Assembly: GCF_017305915.1 (NCBI RefSeq)
Contig: NZ_JAFKJN010000011.1
Location: 124,001-188,000 of the forward strand
Reading direction: 5' to 3'
Origin: Reyranella sp.
Lineage (GTDB): Bacteria > Pseudomonadota > Alphaproteobacteria > Reyranellales > Reyranellaceae
Length of the DNA: 64,000 bases
The notes below the pieces were generated by a model. The model worked only from the letters and a program-made list of their open reading frames with translations, ran no database searches and was not told where the DNA came from. A program made the position numbers and the translations under genes. Below are positions 1 through 9,397 of the stretch, piece by piece (the stretch's first letter is position 1; the number at the start of each line of letters is the position of its first letter).

Positions 1-1643
1 TCGTTGGCAGCGACGGTGTCCTTGCCGTCGCGCCGGATGATACGGCCGTTGACGATCACGGCGGCGATGCCGTGCGCCTCGGAGACGAGGCGGTCGGCGC
101 CGGCCGGCAGGTCGTGGACGCGCTTCAGCGGGCCGGGGCCGACGGTCCTGGGATCGAACACCACGACGTCGGCGGGACGGCCCTCGGCGAGCACGCCGCG
201 GTCGGTGATGTCGAAGGTCTCGGCCGGCCGCTGGGTGAGGTTGTGCACGGCCTGCTCGATGGTGAAGGTCCCGCGCTCGCGCACCCAATGGGCAAGCAGG
301 TGGGTGGAGTAGCAGGCGTCGCAGAGCTGGCTGGCATGCGCGCCCGCGTCCGACAGCGCGATGATGGTGTTGGGATCGGTGATCAGCTCGGCGACTTCCT
401 TCTCGTCGAAGTTCATCACGGCCATGCGGAAGCGGGTCTGCAGGTCGTCGGCCAGCGCGATGTCGAGCGCGAGGTCGACCGGGTCCTTGCCGAGCTTCGC
501 GGCGGCGGCCGTCAACGGCTGCTCCTCGAGCTCGCGATGCGACGGCGACCAAGCGACGATGACGCGGTCCCACCAGTTGCGGAACAGGGGCGTGACCTCG
601 CTGCGCAGCTTCTCGCGCCAGGCCGGATCGGCATAGGCGCGGCGGCGGGTGCCGGCCGCTTTGGCGTCGGCTTGGGAGAGCTCGATCATGAATTTCATGA
701 CGTCGAAGATGAACGGCTCGGCGAAGGTGAACTCGAAGTTGAGCGGCCGGCAGCTCACCTGCGGGATCACCAGCGCGCCCGACTTGCGCTGCTCGGCCGC
801 AAGATCGAGCTGCCTGCGATGGCCGCCCGGGCCGTAGAGGTAGGAGAGCAGGGCAGTCCAGGTGACCGGAACGCCGTACTTGCGGCTGACCTCGGCCATG
901 TGGCGGGTCGAGAAATCGCGGCCGATGGTGATCTGCATCAGGCCGCGCTTCAGTTCGCCCATGACGGAGACCAGCGCGTCCATCTCCTCGACGGTGGCCT
1001 GGCGGCTGGGCACCGGCTTGCCGCCATAGCCGTTGTGGCTGACCGACACCGAGGTGCCGAAGCCGATCGCGCCGGCATCCATCGCCTCGCGCACCAGCGT
1101 CTTCATCTTCACGATCTCGTCCGGCGTGGCGGCGCGCTCGGTCGATTCCTCGCCCATGACATAGAGGCGCAGCGGCGTGTGGCCGAACAGCGCGGCAATG
1201 TTGATCGCCGAGCCGCGCTTCTCGAGTGTGTCGAGGTACTGCGGGAAGGTCTCGAATGGCCAGGCCGTGCCGAGACCTGCTTCGAGCGCCTCGAGGCTCA
1301 TGCCTTCGACCTTCTCGAGGGTCTGCATGATCATCTTGCGATGCGCGGCGCGGGTCGGCGCAACGCCGAAGCCGCAATTGCCGATCACCGTCGTGGTGAC
1401 GCCGTGCCAGGGCGAGATCGACAGCAGGCGATCCCACAGGATCTGCGCGTCGTAATGGGTGTGCACGTCGACGAAGCCCGGCGATACGACCTTGCCGGCC
1501 GCGTCGATCGTGGTCGTGGCCGGCCCGTCGGCCTTACCGAGGGCCACGACCTTGCCGTCCTTGATCCCCACGTCGCCCGTGTAGCCCGGCTTGCCGGTGC
1601 CATCGACGATCGTGCCGCCCGTGATCTTCAGATCGAAGGCCAT
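1..1643 (-). CDS. N-acyl-D-amino-acid deacylase family amidohydrolase (3' end cut by window)
   Basis: Metal-dependent amidohydrolase of the D-aminoacylase type, expected to remove the acyl group from N-acyl-D-amino acids in the cytoplasm. Reading the minus strand from the ATG at 1643 gives about 547 residues before the window edge, so only a short C-terminal tail is missing. The start reads MAFDLKITGGTIVDGTG, typical of this fold. The metal-binding HxH is at residues 61 and 63 (VDVHTHYDAQ), and the bridging Cys of the family is at residue 90 (VIGNCGFG). A late ALSDAGAH motif carries the expected catalytic Asp. The gene is divergent from the AraC gene at 1722, which is a candidate regulator. 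The exact substrate cannot be read from sequence; dihydropyrimidinase-like alternatives are less likely because of the NCGFG motif. Confidence 0.85.
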   Translation of the reverse strand, partial: MAFDLKITGGTIVDGTGKPGYTGDVGIKDGKVVALGKADGPATTTIDAAGKVVSPGFVDVHTHYDAQILWDRLLSISPWHGVTTTVIGNCGFGVAPTRAAHRKMIMQTLEKVEGMSLEALEAGLGTAWPFETFPQYLDTLEKRGSAINIAALFGHTPLRLYVMGEESTERAATPDEIVKMKTLVREAMDAGAIGFGTSVSVSHNGYGGKPVPSRQATVEEMDALVSVMGELKRGLMQITIGRDFSTRHMAEVSRKYGVPVTWTALLSYLYGPGGHRRQLDLAAEQRKSGALVIPQVSCRPLNFEFTFAEPFIFDVMKFMIELSQADAKAAGTRRRAYADPAWREKLRSEVTPLFRNWWDRVIVAWSPSHRELEEQPLTAAAAKLGKDPVDLALDIALADDLQTRFRMAVMNFDEKEVAELITDPNTIIALSDAGAHASQLCDACYSTHLLAHWVRERGTFTIEQAVHNLTQRPAETFDITDRGVLAEGRPADVVVFDPRTVGPGPLKRVHDLPAGADRLVSEAHGIAAVIVNGRIIRRDGKDTVAAN

Positions 1644-1721
1644 AACTATACACTCCCGTAAATGCCCATTCATATTGTCAAGCAGGCCGCGGATGAGCAA
1701 TGCTGCAAACGGATCAGGCCC

Positions 1722-2642
1722 ATGCGCGATTCGGCAGAGTCGGAACCCCCGAAAAATCCCGTCGCTGAAGCCGTCGGTTTGCCGGATGCGCCGGTGCTGA
1801 CGACACGTGCGGCCCGGGATACGGGCATGGCGTTCCTCGAGCTCAATTGCGAGCGTCGCAATGCCGGGCTGTCGTCCGTGTGCGAGGACGCGTTCGTGGT
1901 CGCGCTGCAGATGAGGACGTGTCCCGATTTCGATCTGTACTCGGATGGCCGGTTGATCCAGCCGAAGAACTTTGATGTGGGCGCCGTCGCTATTTTCGAC
2001 TTGAGGACGGAGTTGACGGCCGATCTGCGAGACCCCTTCCACGCGATCGACTTCTATTTGCCCCACAAGGCGCTCGTGGCCATGGGCGAGGACGGCGACA
2101 TCCCTCGGCATATCGAGGAGCTTCGCCATACACCGGGTGCCACCGTTCGCGATCCGATCATCCGCGATCTGCTGCTGTCCATGCGCCCGGCCTTCGCTGC
2201 ACGGCCGGAGGAAACCCCCGAGCTCTTCGTCGACCACGTCGCCTTGGCGCTTTCGATTCACGTCGCGCACAAGTACGGCGACGTCGCGGCCTTGCCCCAG
2301 AGATGGGGAGGGGGGCTTGCCCCCTGGCAAGAGCGTCGCGCCAAAGAACTGCTCGAAGCCCACATTGTCGGCGGCATCAGCCTGAACGTCCTCGCGCGCT
2401 CGTGTGAGCTTTCGACCAGGCACTTCACGCGGGCCTTTCGGCAGTCGACTGGAATTGCGCCCTATCAGTGGCTTCAGTTCCGGCGCATGCAGAAAGCCAA
2501 GCAGCTCCTGGAGTCATCCTCTGCTTCGCTGAGCGCCATCGCCCTCGAATGCGGCTTCGCGGACCAGAGCCACTTTACGCGAACGTTCTCCCGAGCCATC
2601 GGCATCACGCCGCGCAAATGGCGCCGGACCAGACGCGAATAG
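1722..2642 (+). CDS. AraC family transcriptional regulator
   Basis: DNA-binding regulator with a C-terminal AraC/XylS domain. About the last 85 residues carry two helix-turn-helix units: the first around GISLNVLARSCELSTRHF, the second around LSAIALECGFADQSHFTR, followed by the usual GITPRKWRR end. The N-terminal 200 residues are an effector/dimerisation region I cannot assign. An in-frame ATG at 1662 would give 326 residues but would leave only 18 bp to the divergent deacylase at 1643, too little for two promoters. I therefore prefer ATG 1722 (306 residues), although neither has a strong Shine-Dalgarno sequence. By position it may control the divergent deacylase or the hydrolase downstream; that is inference only. 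Confidence 0.82.
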   Translation: MRDSAESEPPKNPVAEAVGLPDAPVLTTRAARDTGMAFLELNCERRNAGLSSVCEDAFVVALQMRTCPDFDLYSDGRLIQPKNFDVGAVAIFDLRTELTADLRDPFHAIDFYLPHKALVAMGEDGDIPRHIEELRHTPGATVRDPIIRDLLLSMRPAFAARPEETPELFVDHVALALSIHVAHKYGDVAALPQRWGGGLAPWQERRAKELLEAHIVGGISLNVLARSCELSTRHFTRAFRQSTGIAPYQWLQFRRMQKAKQLLESSSASLSAIALECGFADQSHFTRTFSRAIGITPRKWRRTRRE

Positions 2643-2727
2643 TCCTGATCGTTCCACGTTTGGCCGTTTCGTGCATGATCGCCGTGCCATGCCCCTGCAT
2701 AGAAGCCGGACCCTTTGGAGGTGCTGA

Positions 2728-3417
2728 ATGGCCAACATCGCTTTGATACACGGCGGCTTCGTGGATGGCTCCGGCTGGGAACAGGTCTATGCCCTGCTCA
2801 AGAAGAACGGCCACACCGTGTACGTCGTCCAAAATCCGACCACGTCGCTGCCCGATGACGTCGCGGCCACCAAGCGCGCGCTGGCCGGGGCGACGGGTCC
2901 GGTCATTCTTGTCGGCCATTCATACGGCGGCGTCGTGATCACTGAAGCAGGCAATGATCCGAAGGTCGCGGGGTTGGTCTACATCACGGCCTTCGCGCCG
3001 GACCGCGGCGAGTCGGTGGCGTCGCTCATCAAGGATCCCGCGCCCGGCGCTCCGGTGCCGCCGATCATGCCGCCGCAGGACGGCTATCTGCTGCTCGACA
3101 GAAGCAAGTTCGCCGCGTCGTTCGCCGCCGATCTGCCGGCGGACAAGGCGGACTTCATGGCCGCCGCCCAACTGCCTTGGGGCGTGACTGCTCTGGAGGG
3201 CGCGGTGACGGAGGCGGCCTGGCGGCGCAAGCCGAGCTGGTACCTCGTCGCGACCGACGACAGGATGATCCCGCCCGAGGCACAGCGTGCCATGGCCAAG
3301 CGCGCTGGCGCGACGGTCGCTGAGGCTAAGGGCAGCCACTCGATCTACGTGTCGAAACCCGAGGCGGTGGTTGCGCTGATCGAGAAAGCTGCCAAGGGCA
3401 CGAAAGCAGCAGCGTAG
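2728..3417 (+). CDS. alpha/beta hydrolase (esterase-like)
   Basis: Small cytoplasmic alpha/beta hydrolase of 229 residues, in the methylesterase/EstC-like group. The oxyanion-side motif HGGF is at residues 8-11. The nucleophile elbow GHSYGG places the catalytic Ser at 65. The acid is Asp177 or Asp178 (VATDDRM) and the His is at 204 (KGSHSIY), followed by the usual PEAV helix, so the triad is complete. No signal peptide is present. A GGAGG Shine-Dalgarno sits 7-8 bases before the ATG. It lies 85 bp after the AraC gene and 65 bp before the dehydrogenase on the same strand, so a transcription unit is possible. The natural ester substrate is unknown. Confidence 0.85.
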   Translation: MANIALIHGGFVDGSGWEQVYALLKKNGHTVYVVQNPTTSLPDDVAATKRALAGATGPVILVGHSYGGVVITEAGNDPKVAGLVYITAFAPDRGESVASLIKDPAPGAPVPPIMPPQDGYLLLDRSKFAASFAADLPADKADFMAAAQLPWGVTALEGAVTEAAWRRKPSWYLVATDDRMIPPEAQRAMAKRAGATVAEAKGSHSIYVSKPEAVVALIEKAAKGTKAAA

Positions 3418-3482
3418 CAATTGGACCTTGCCATGGTTTCCTTTACGGTGCGGCCGTCAAGTCGCGCCCAAAGAGGAAACAC

Positions 3483-4550
3483 ATGGCCAAGCACAAGATC
3501 GCCCTCATTCCGGGTGACGGAATCGGCAAGGAAGTTCTGCCGGAGGGCGTGCGCGTGCTCGAAGCCGCTGCGCGGCGCTTCAACTTCCAGCTCGAGTTCA
3601 CCGAGTACGACTGGTCGTGCGACCGCTTCGCCAAAACCGGCAAGATGATGCCCGACGACGGCATGGAGACGCTGAAGCAGTACGAGAGCATCTTCCTCGG
3701 CGCCGTCGGCTGGCCGGGCGTGCCCGATCACGTGTCGCTGTGGGGCCTGTTGATCCCGATCCGCCGCGAGTTCGACGAGTACGTCAACCTCAGGCCGGTG
3801 CGGCTGTTCGAGGGCGTGCCAAGCCCGCTCGCCAACCGCAAGCCGGGCGATATCGACTTCTGGGTGGTGCGCGAGAACACCGAGGGCGAGTACAGCTCGA
3901 TCGGCGGCCGCATGTTCCAGGGCACCGACGACGAGATGGCCATTCAGCAGGCCATCTTCACCCGCAAGGGCGTCGACCGCGTGCTCAAGTTCGCCTTCGA
4001 CTTCGCCAGCACGACCAAGAAGAAGCACGTTACTTCAGCCACCAAGTCCAACGGCATCATCCACACCATGCCGTTCTGGGACGAGCGCTTCGACGCGATG
4101 AAGAAGAAGTACCCGAACATCAAGTCGGACCAGTATCACATCGATATCCTGACAGCGCATTTCGTGCGCAACCCGGACTGGTTCGACGTCGTGGTCGGCT
4201 CCAACCTGTTCGGCGACATCCTGTCGGACCTCGGGCCCGCCCTGACCGGCTCGATCGGCGTGGCGCCCTCGGGGAATATCAACCCGGAGCGCAAATTCCC
4301 CTCGATGTTCGAGCCGGTCCATGGCTCGGCCCCGGACATCGCCGGCAAGTGGATCGCCAACCCGATCGGGCAGATCTGGTCGGGCGCCATGATGGTCCGA
4401 CATCTTGGCTATGCGGAGGCGGCGGAGGCCATCGAAAGAGCCATTGCAGCGTCACTTGTCGAGGGCGGCCCCCGCACCAAGGACCTCGGCGGCAACGGCG
4501 ACACCAAAACCGTCGGCGCGGCTATTGCAGAACTTGTGAAGACGGTGTAG
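3483..4550 (+). CDS. ttuC: tartrate/D-malate dehydrogenase (isocitrate/isopropylmalate dehydrogenase family)
   Basis: NAD-dependent beta-decarboxylating dehydrogenase of 355 residues. It opens with the family motif IALIPGDGIGKEV. It carries the VRENTEGEYSSIGGR substrate/Mg segment and the late metal-binding block GDILSDLGPALTGSIG, followed by EPVHGSAPDIAGK. The VRENTEGEYSSIGGR wording and the length match tartrate dehydrogenase/D-malate dehydrogenase (TtuC, DmlA) better than LeuB or isocitrate dehydrogenase. Expected role: oxidation of L-tartrate, or oxidative decarboxylation of D-malate or meso-tartrate. An AGAGGA ribosome site precedes the ATG. A Bug-type periplasmic binding protein follows after 25 bp, suggesting uptake and oxidation of a hydroxy-dicarboxylate. 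The choice between ttuC and dmlA cannot be made from sequence. Confidence 0.85.
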   Translation: MAKHKIALIPGDGIGKEVLPEGVRVLEAAARRFNFQLEFTEYDWSCDRFAKTGKMMPDDGMETLKQYESIFLGAVGWPGVPDHVSLWGLLIPIRREFDEYVNLRPVRLFEGVPSPLANRKPGDIDFWVVRENTEGEYSSIGGRMFQGTDDEMAIQQAIFTRKGVDRVLKFAFDFASTTKKKHVTSATKSNGIIHTMPFWDERFDAMKKKYPNIKSDQYHIDILTAHFVRNPDWFDVVVGSNLFGDILSDLGPALTGSIGVAPSGNINPERKFPSMFEPVHGSAPDIAGKWIANPIGQIWSGAMMVRHLGYAEAAEAIERAIAASLVEGGPRTKDLGGNGDTKTVGAAIAELVKTV

Positions 4551-4575
4551 CAGCCCGCCCCGTAAGGGGTGTGAC

Positions 4576-5562
4576 ATGAAACTGCAACGTCGTTCTCTGC
4601 TGGCGGGCGCTACCGCCAGCCTCGCGGCCTTTGCTCCCAACGCCTGGGCGCAGGGCTATCCGACCAAGCCGATCACCGTGGTCGTTCCGTTCGCGGCTGG
4701 CGGCCCGACCGACGCGCTGGCCCGCGTGCTTTGCCAGAAGATGAGCGAGCATCTCGGCCAGCAACTGGTGGTCGAGAACATCGGCGGCGCCGGCGGCACG
4801 ATCGGCGTCAACAAGGTCGCCAAGGCGAACAGCGACGGCTACACGCTGCTGTTCACCCACATGGGCACGCTGGCGGTCAACATCGCGCTCTACAAGTCGC
4901 TGCCCTACGACAGCCAGAAGGACCTCGAGCCGATCGGGCTCGGCGGCACCAACCCGATGGTGCTGGTCACCAAGAAGGACCTGCCGGCCAAGACCTTCCA
5001 GGAGTTCCAGGCCTATGTGAAGGCCAACCAGAAGAAGGTGCAGTACGGCATGGCCGGCATCGGCGCGGCCTCGCATCTCGGCGGCCTGATGCTGAACAGC
5101 ATGATGAAGGTCGAGGTGCTGGAGATCCCGTACAAGGGCACCGGCCCGGCACTGAACGACCTGGTCTCCGGCCAGTTCGACTACATGGTCGACCAGGCGG
5201 TGAACGTGCTGCCGCAGATCAACAGCGGTAACATCAAGGCGCTGGGCGTCTCGACGCTGAAGCGCCTGCCGCAGCTTCCCGACGTGCCGACCATCGACGA
5301 GGCCGGCCTCAAGGGCTACGAGGTCACGATCTGGAACGGCCTCTTCGGGCCCAAGGGCATGGCGAAGGAGCAGATCGCCAAGGTCAACGAGGCGCTGGGC
5401 AAGACGCTGGCCGACGCTGCCGTCAGCAAGCGCCTGACCGAGCTGGCGGTCGACCTGCCGAGCAAGGAAGAGGCGACGCCCGAGGCGCTGCGCAAACAGC
5501 TCACGGCGTCGATCGACAAGTGGGTGCCGGCCGTCAAGGCCGCCGGCGTGAAGCCGGAGTAG
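4576..5562 (+). CDS. Bug/TctC-type tripartite tricarboxylate transporter substrate-binding protein
   Basis: Periplasmic solute receptor of the Bug (TctC) family, 328 residues. An N-terminal signal of about 25 residues begins MKLQRRSLLAG and ends near AWAQ; the twin Arg before a hydrophobic stretch could mark Tat export. The mature start YPTKPITVVVPFAAGGPTD is the classic Bug opening, with the carboxylate-binding AGG loop. Later family blocks VEVLEIPYKGTGPAL and SGQFDYMVD are also visible. No TctA or TctB membrane partner is in the window, which is common for Bug proteins. It follows the tartrate/malate dehydrogenase by 25 bp, so a hydroxy-dicarboxylate ligand is plausible but unproven. Confidence 0.9.
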   Translation: MKLQRRSLLAGATASLAAFAPNAWAQGYPTKPITVVVPFAAGGPTDALARVLCQKMSEHLGQQLVVENIGGAGGTIGVNKVAKANSDGYTLLFTHMGTLAVNIALYKSLPYDSQKDLEPIGLGGTNPMVLVTKKDLPAKTFQEFQAYVKANQKKVQYGMAGIGAASHLGGLMLNSMMKVEVLEIPYKGTGPALNDLVSGQFDYMVDQAVNVLPQINSGNIKALGVSTLKRLPQLPDVPTIDEAGLKGYEVTIWNGLFGPKGMAKEQIAKVNEALGKTLADAAVSKRLTELAVDLPSKEEATPEALRKQLTASIDKWVPAVKAAGVKPE

Positions 5563-5565
5563 GCG

Positions 5566-5796
5566 TCACCCCTGTTGAGGGGCGGGAGCCTGCGGGCTCC
5601 CGTCCGGATTTTGCCGGCGCTGGTGCCGGTGCTGCCCCTGGTGCTTGCGATGTCGCCGCGGCTTGGCGGCGGGATCGCCCGGATTGGACGGCGGGCTGGT
5701 CACGCCGTCATTGCTGTTGGCCGCGAACCCCGGCAGCGCGAGCAGGGTGAAGGTGAGGGCGGCCAAAGCCGTCGCCAGGATTTTCAGAAGGGTCAT
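5566..5796 (-). CDS. small secreted basic protein, hypothetical
   Basis: A 76-residue open frame from the ATG at 5796. It has a convincing Sec signal peptide: MTLLKILATALAALTF then LLALPGFAA, cleavage near residue 26. The mature part is low-complexity, rich in Arg, His, Gln and Pro (KPRRHRKHQGQHRHQRR). Such short His/Arg-rich periplasmic proteins are widespread in alphaproteobacteria and have no known function; metal or nucleic-acid binding would be guesses. Its C-terminal codons overlap the terminator hairpin of the convergent receptor gene, which weakens the case. An upstream in-frame ATG at 5856 would add 20 non-signal residues and is less likely. Confidence 0.5.
   Translation of the reverse strand: MTLLKILATALAALTFTLLALPGFAANSNDGVTSPPSNPGDPAAKPRRHRKHQGQHRHQRRQNPDGSPQAPAPQQG
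5583..5612 (+). terminator. probable intrinsic terminator after the Bug receptor gene
   Basis: An 8-bp perfect stem (CGGGAGCC / GGCTCCCG) with a TGCG loop begins 20 bases after the receptor stop codon and is followed by TCCGGATTTTG. The U-tract is interrupted. The hairpin lies inside the 3' end of the opposite-strand small gene. Confidence 0.5.
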
Positions 5797-5867
5797 GTTC
5801 GTGATACGCCGGGGCGTATCGATCATCCCCGTGAAATCGCCTTGATCGCGCCCCACATACGTCAGCC

Positions 5868-6377
5868 ATGAAGCAGCACCTGAAGCGCGCGCTCCAGATG
5901 GCGCTCGTGCCGTTCGCGGCGGCGATCGTCTTCTTCGAGCAGACGCTGATCCGCTACCTGAACCTGGTGACGGCGGCGATCGCGGCCTGGCCGCCGATCG
6001 CCCGGCTCGAAACCTGGCTGATGCGGCTGCCGCCCTACTGGGCGTTGCTGACCTTCGCGACCCCGTCGATCCTGATCCTGCCCGTCAAGCTCGCGGCCTT
6101 CTGGTTCGGTGTCCACGGCCGGTACGCCCTGGCCCTGGGCTCGGTTATCCTCGGCAAGGTGCTGGCGACGGCGATCCTGGCACGGCTCTATCGTATCCTG
6201 CGGCCGACCCTGATGAGCATCCGGTGGTTCGCCTGGGCCGACACCAGGTTCTTCGCCTGGCGCGACCGCGCCTATGCCTTCGTGAAGTCGCTGCCGGCCT
6301 GGCAGAAAGCCCACGCGCTGGTCCAGGCCGTGCGCGCCCGGATGACGGAATTGGTTTCCGCCCTGTTTGCGCGCTAG
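5868..6377 (+). CDS. conserved hypothetical membrane protein
   Basis: A 169-residue protein that I do not recognise. It is basic and hydrophobic. Probable membrane segments lie around residues 10-26 (MALVPFAAAIVFFEQTLI), 57-80 (ALLTFATPSILILPVKLAAFW) and 84-108 (YALALGSVILGKVLATAIL). An Arg/Trp-rich cytoplasmic or amphipathic tail follows (FAWADTRFFAWRDRAYAF). No catalytic motif is visible. It ends 9 bp before the dioxygenase gene, so the two are probably cotranscribed. The predicted start lies 71 bp from the divergent small secreted gene. Confidence 0.7.
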   Translation: MKQHLKRALQMALVPFAAAIVFFEQTLIRYLNLVTAAIAAWPPIARLETWLMRLPPYWALLTFATPSILILPVKLAAFWFGVHGRYALALGSVILGKVLATAILARLYRILRPTLMSIRWFAWADTRFFAWRDRAYAFVKSLPAWQKAHALVQAVRARMTELVSALFAR

Positions 6378-6386
6378 GCTTTCGCC

Positions 6387-7223
6387 ATGAAGGTCGTTCC
6401 GCTCGACGCGCCGCTGGGCGCCCGCATCGAAGGCATCTGCTGGGAAGACGCGACCAAGCCCGACGTCGCGCAGGCGCTCAACAAGGCGCTCGGCGAGCAT
6501 CTGCTGGTCGTGGTGCCGGGCCAGCCGATGACGGCGCCGCTGATGCGCGACTTTGCGGCCGCCTTCGGCAAGCCGCGCGCGCAGCTGCTGCGCTACAAGC
6601 GCAACGGCGAGGTGCCGGAAGTCTCGACCATGGTCAGCACGCTGATGGCCGACGGCACGACCGACAAGACGGCGCTGCGCTCGGAGGACTGGCACACCGA
6701 CGACAGCTACATGGCGGTGCCGGCCAAGGCGACCCTGCTGCACAACATGGAAACCCCGAGCCGCGGCGGCCGCACCTGGTTCTGCAACATGCACACCGTC
6801 TACGAGGCGCTGCCCGAATCGACCCGCAAGCGCATCGACGGCAAGCGCGCGATGCACGCCTACGACACGCCGCGCGCTCGCAATCGGCCGTCGACGCGCA
6901 CGGTGCAGGAGATCGCCGAGACGCCCGACGTCGAGCATCCGCTAGTCCGCACCCATCCCGACACCGGCCGCAAGGCGCTCTATCTCAACTTCAACCGGCT
7001 TGACCGCATCCTCGGGATGGAGCGCGCCGAGAGCGACGAGCTGCTCGACGAGCTCGCCGCCGAGGCGCGCAAGCCCGCCCACCATTTCGGTCACGCGTGG
7101 ACGGTCGGCGACTGCGTGGTGTGGGACAACCGCGCCACCATGCACCGCGTCGACGTCGACTACCCGATGGGCGAGCGCCGCATCATGCAGCGCGTCCTCA
7201 TCGAAGGCGACAAGCCGTTCTGA
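6387..7223 (+). CDS. TauD/TfdA family Fe(II)/2-oxoglutarate-dependent dioxygenase
   Basis: Non-haem iron dioxygenase of 278 residues, a usual length for TauD/TfdA. The iron-binding facial triad is complete: H103 and D105 in WHTDDSY, and the distal His253 in NRATMHRVD. The 2-oxoglutarate-binding Arg is at 264 or 265 (GERRIMQR). The strand GRTWFCNMHTVYEALP is typical of the family. Expected reaction: hydroxylation of a small organic substrate (taurine-, herbicide- or carnitine-like) with 2-oxoglutarate decarboxylation; the substrate cannot be specified. It follows the membrane protein by 9 bp and is convergent with the CoA-transferase. Confidence 0.9.
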   Translation: MKVVPLDAPLGARIEGICWEDATKPDVAQALNKALGEHLLVVVPGQPMTAPLMRDFAAAFGKPRAQLLRYKRNGEVPEVSTMVSTLMADGTTDKTALRSEDWHTDDSYMAVPAKATLLHNMETPSRGGRTWFCNMHTVYEALPESTRKRIDGKRAMHAYDTPRARNRPSTRTVQEIAETPDVEHPLVRTHPDTGRKALYLNFNRLDRILGMERAESDELLDELAAEARKPAHHFGHAWTVGDCVVWDNRATMHRVDVDYPMGERRIMQRVLIEGDKPF

Positions 7224-7244
7224 TTCTCCCGGTCCGGCGAGATT

Positions 7245-8443
<1,199 letters not shown>

Positions 8444-8447
<4 letters not shown>

Positions 8448-9310
8448 GGCTTGAACTCCAGGTCCATCTCGCCGCACAGCGTGCCGTTCTGGTCGGCCGC
8501 CCAGAGCTTGAGCTTGCCGTCGACCTGGGTCTCGCCGCGCACCTCGATGCGGTCGCCGACCCACAGCGGATGGACGAGGCGGGCGGTGTAGCCGCTCAGC
8601 GTGCCCTTGGCATGCTTCAGCGCGGCGTCGACCATCAGATGCATCGACAGGCCGCCGTTGGAGACGATCGCCGGATAGCCTTCCTCACTACGCGTGTAGT
8701 CGCCGTCGTAGTGGATCCGATGCGCGTTCCAGGTGATCGCGCCGTAGCGGAAGTTGAGCGTGTTGAGGAGCGCGGTGGTCTCGCTCCACGCGTGGTCGGT
8801 GCGCGCCTTGGTCGGCACGGTCTGGGTGGTCTTCTGGCCGGGCGGCACGGCGGGGCGGTAGATCGCGTCGAAGGTGTCGACGGCGATGGTCTCGCCCGCC
8901 TGCTCGATGGTGTGGCGCATGGTCAGCACGAAGATGTCGCCCGAGCGGCCGCTCTTGGGGACGATGTCGGCGACCTCGGCCTTCTTCACCGCGGGCTCGC
9001 CGGCGCGCAGCCGGCCCATGATCTGGACGCGCCGGCCGGCGCCCATGCGGCGCGGCATCGGGATCGGCGGCAGCACGATGCCCTTGTTGGGATGGCCGTC
9101 GGGGCCGAGCTCGCCCTGCACGATGGTCTCGCCGAAGAACACGGTGAACCAGTGCGGCGGCAGCAGGTCGCCCCTCCCGATGCTGTCGGGATCGACGTTG
9201 AAGGTCGAGGCGACCCGGCGGATGGCCATCATCCCGAGATCGTCCTCCACCATGCGCACCCGCCCGATCCAGGGGCGCAGCTCCACCATCGCGTCGTCCA
9301 TCCAGCCCAT
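8444..9310 (-). CDS. FAS1-like/MaoC hotdog-fold acyl-CoA hydratase (mesaconyl- or itaconyl-CoA hydratase type)
   Basis: Double-hotdog protein of 288 residues, resembling the FAS1-like dehydratase/HTD2 group that includes mesaconyl-C4-CoA hydratase. The N-terminal hotdog has DLLPPHWFTVFFGE and IPMPRRMGAGRRVQ. The C-terminal one has FRYGAITWNAHRIHYDGDY, where the Asn/His/Asp cluster is the hydratase active-site strand, and then HPLWVGDRIEVRGET. I chose the ATG at 9310 because a GAGGACAGGA ribosome site precedes it; a longer start at 9364 would run into the glnA terminator. Coupling with the CoA-transferase suggests activation and hydration of a C5 dicarboxylate such as mesaconate or itaconate. 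The pathway is inferred. Confidence 0.82.
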
Positions 9311-9346
9311 TGTCCTGTCCTCGCTTTGCGGGCCGGACTCTGCACC

Positions 9347-9376
9347 AAAAAGAAGGGCCCGCAAAAGCGGGCCCTT
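9347..9376 (-). terminator. intrinsic terminator of glnA
   Basis: On the minus strand, a perfect 10-bp stem (AAGGGCCCGC / GCGGGCCCTT) with a TTTT loop is followed by CTTTTT. It begins 22 bases after the glnA stop codon. This is a strong rho-independent terminator closing the glnB-glnA unit. Confidence 0.9.
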
Positions 9377-9397
9377 CCATAGTCCGAAAGAGGACGG

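Noticed and set aside
72..1661. Open frame of 529 codons on the plus strand
   Set aside because: Antisense to the deacylase gene, whose motifs are intact. Long antisense frames are expected in GC-rich DNA; the composition (Arg/His/Gly/Ala) is artificial.
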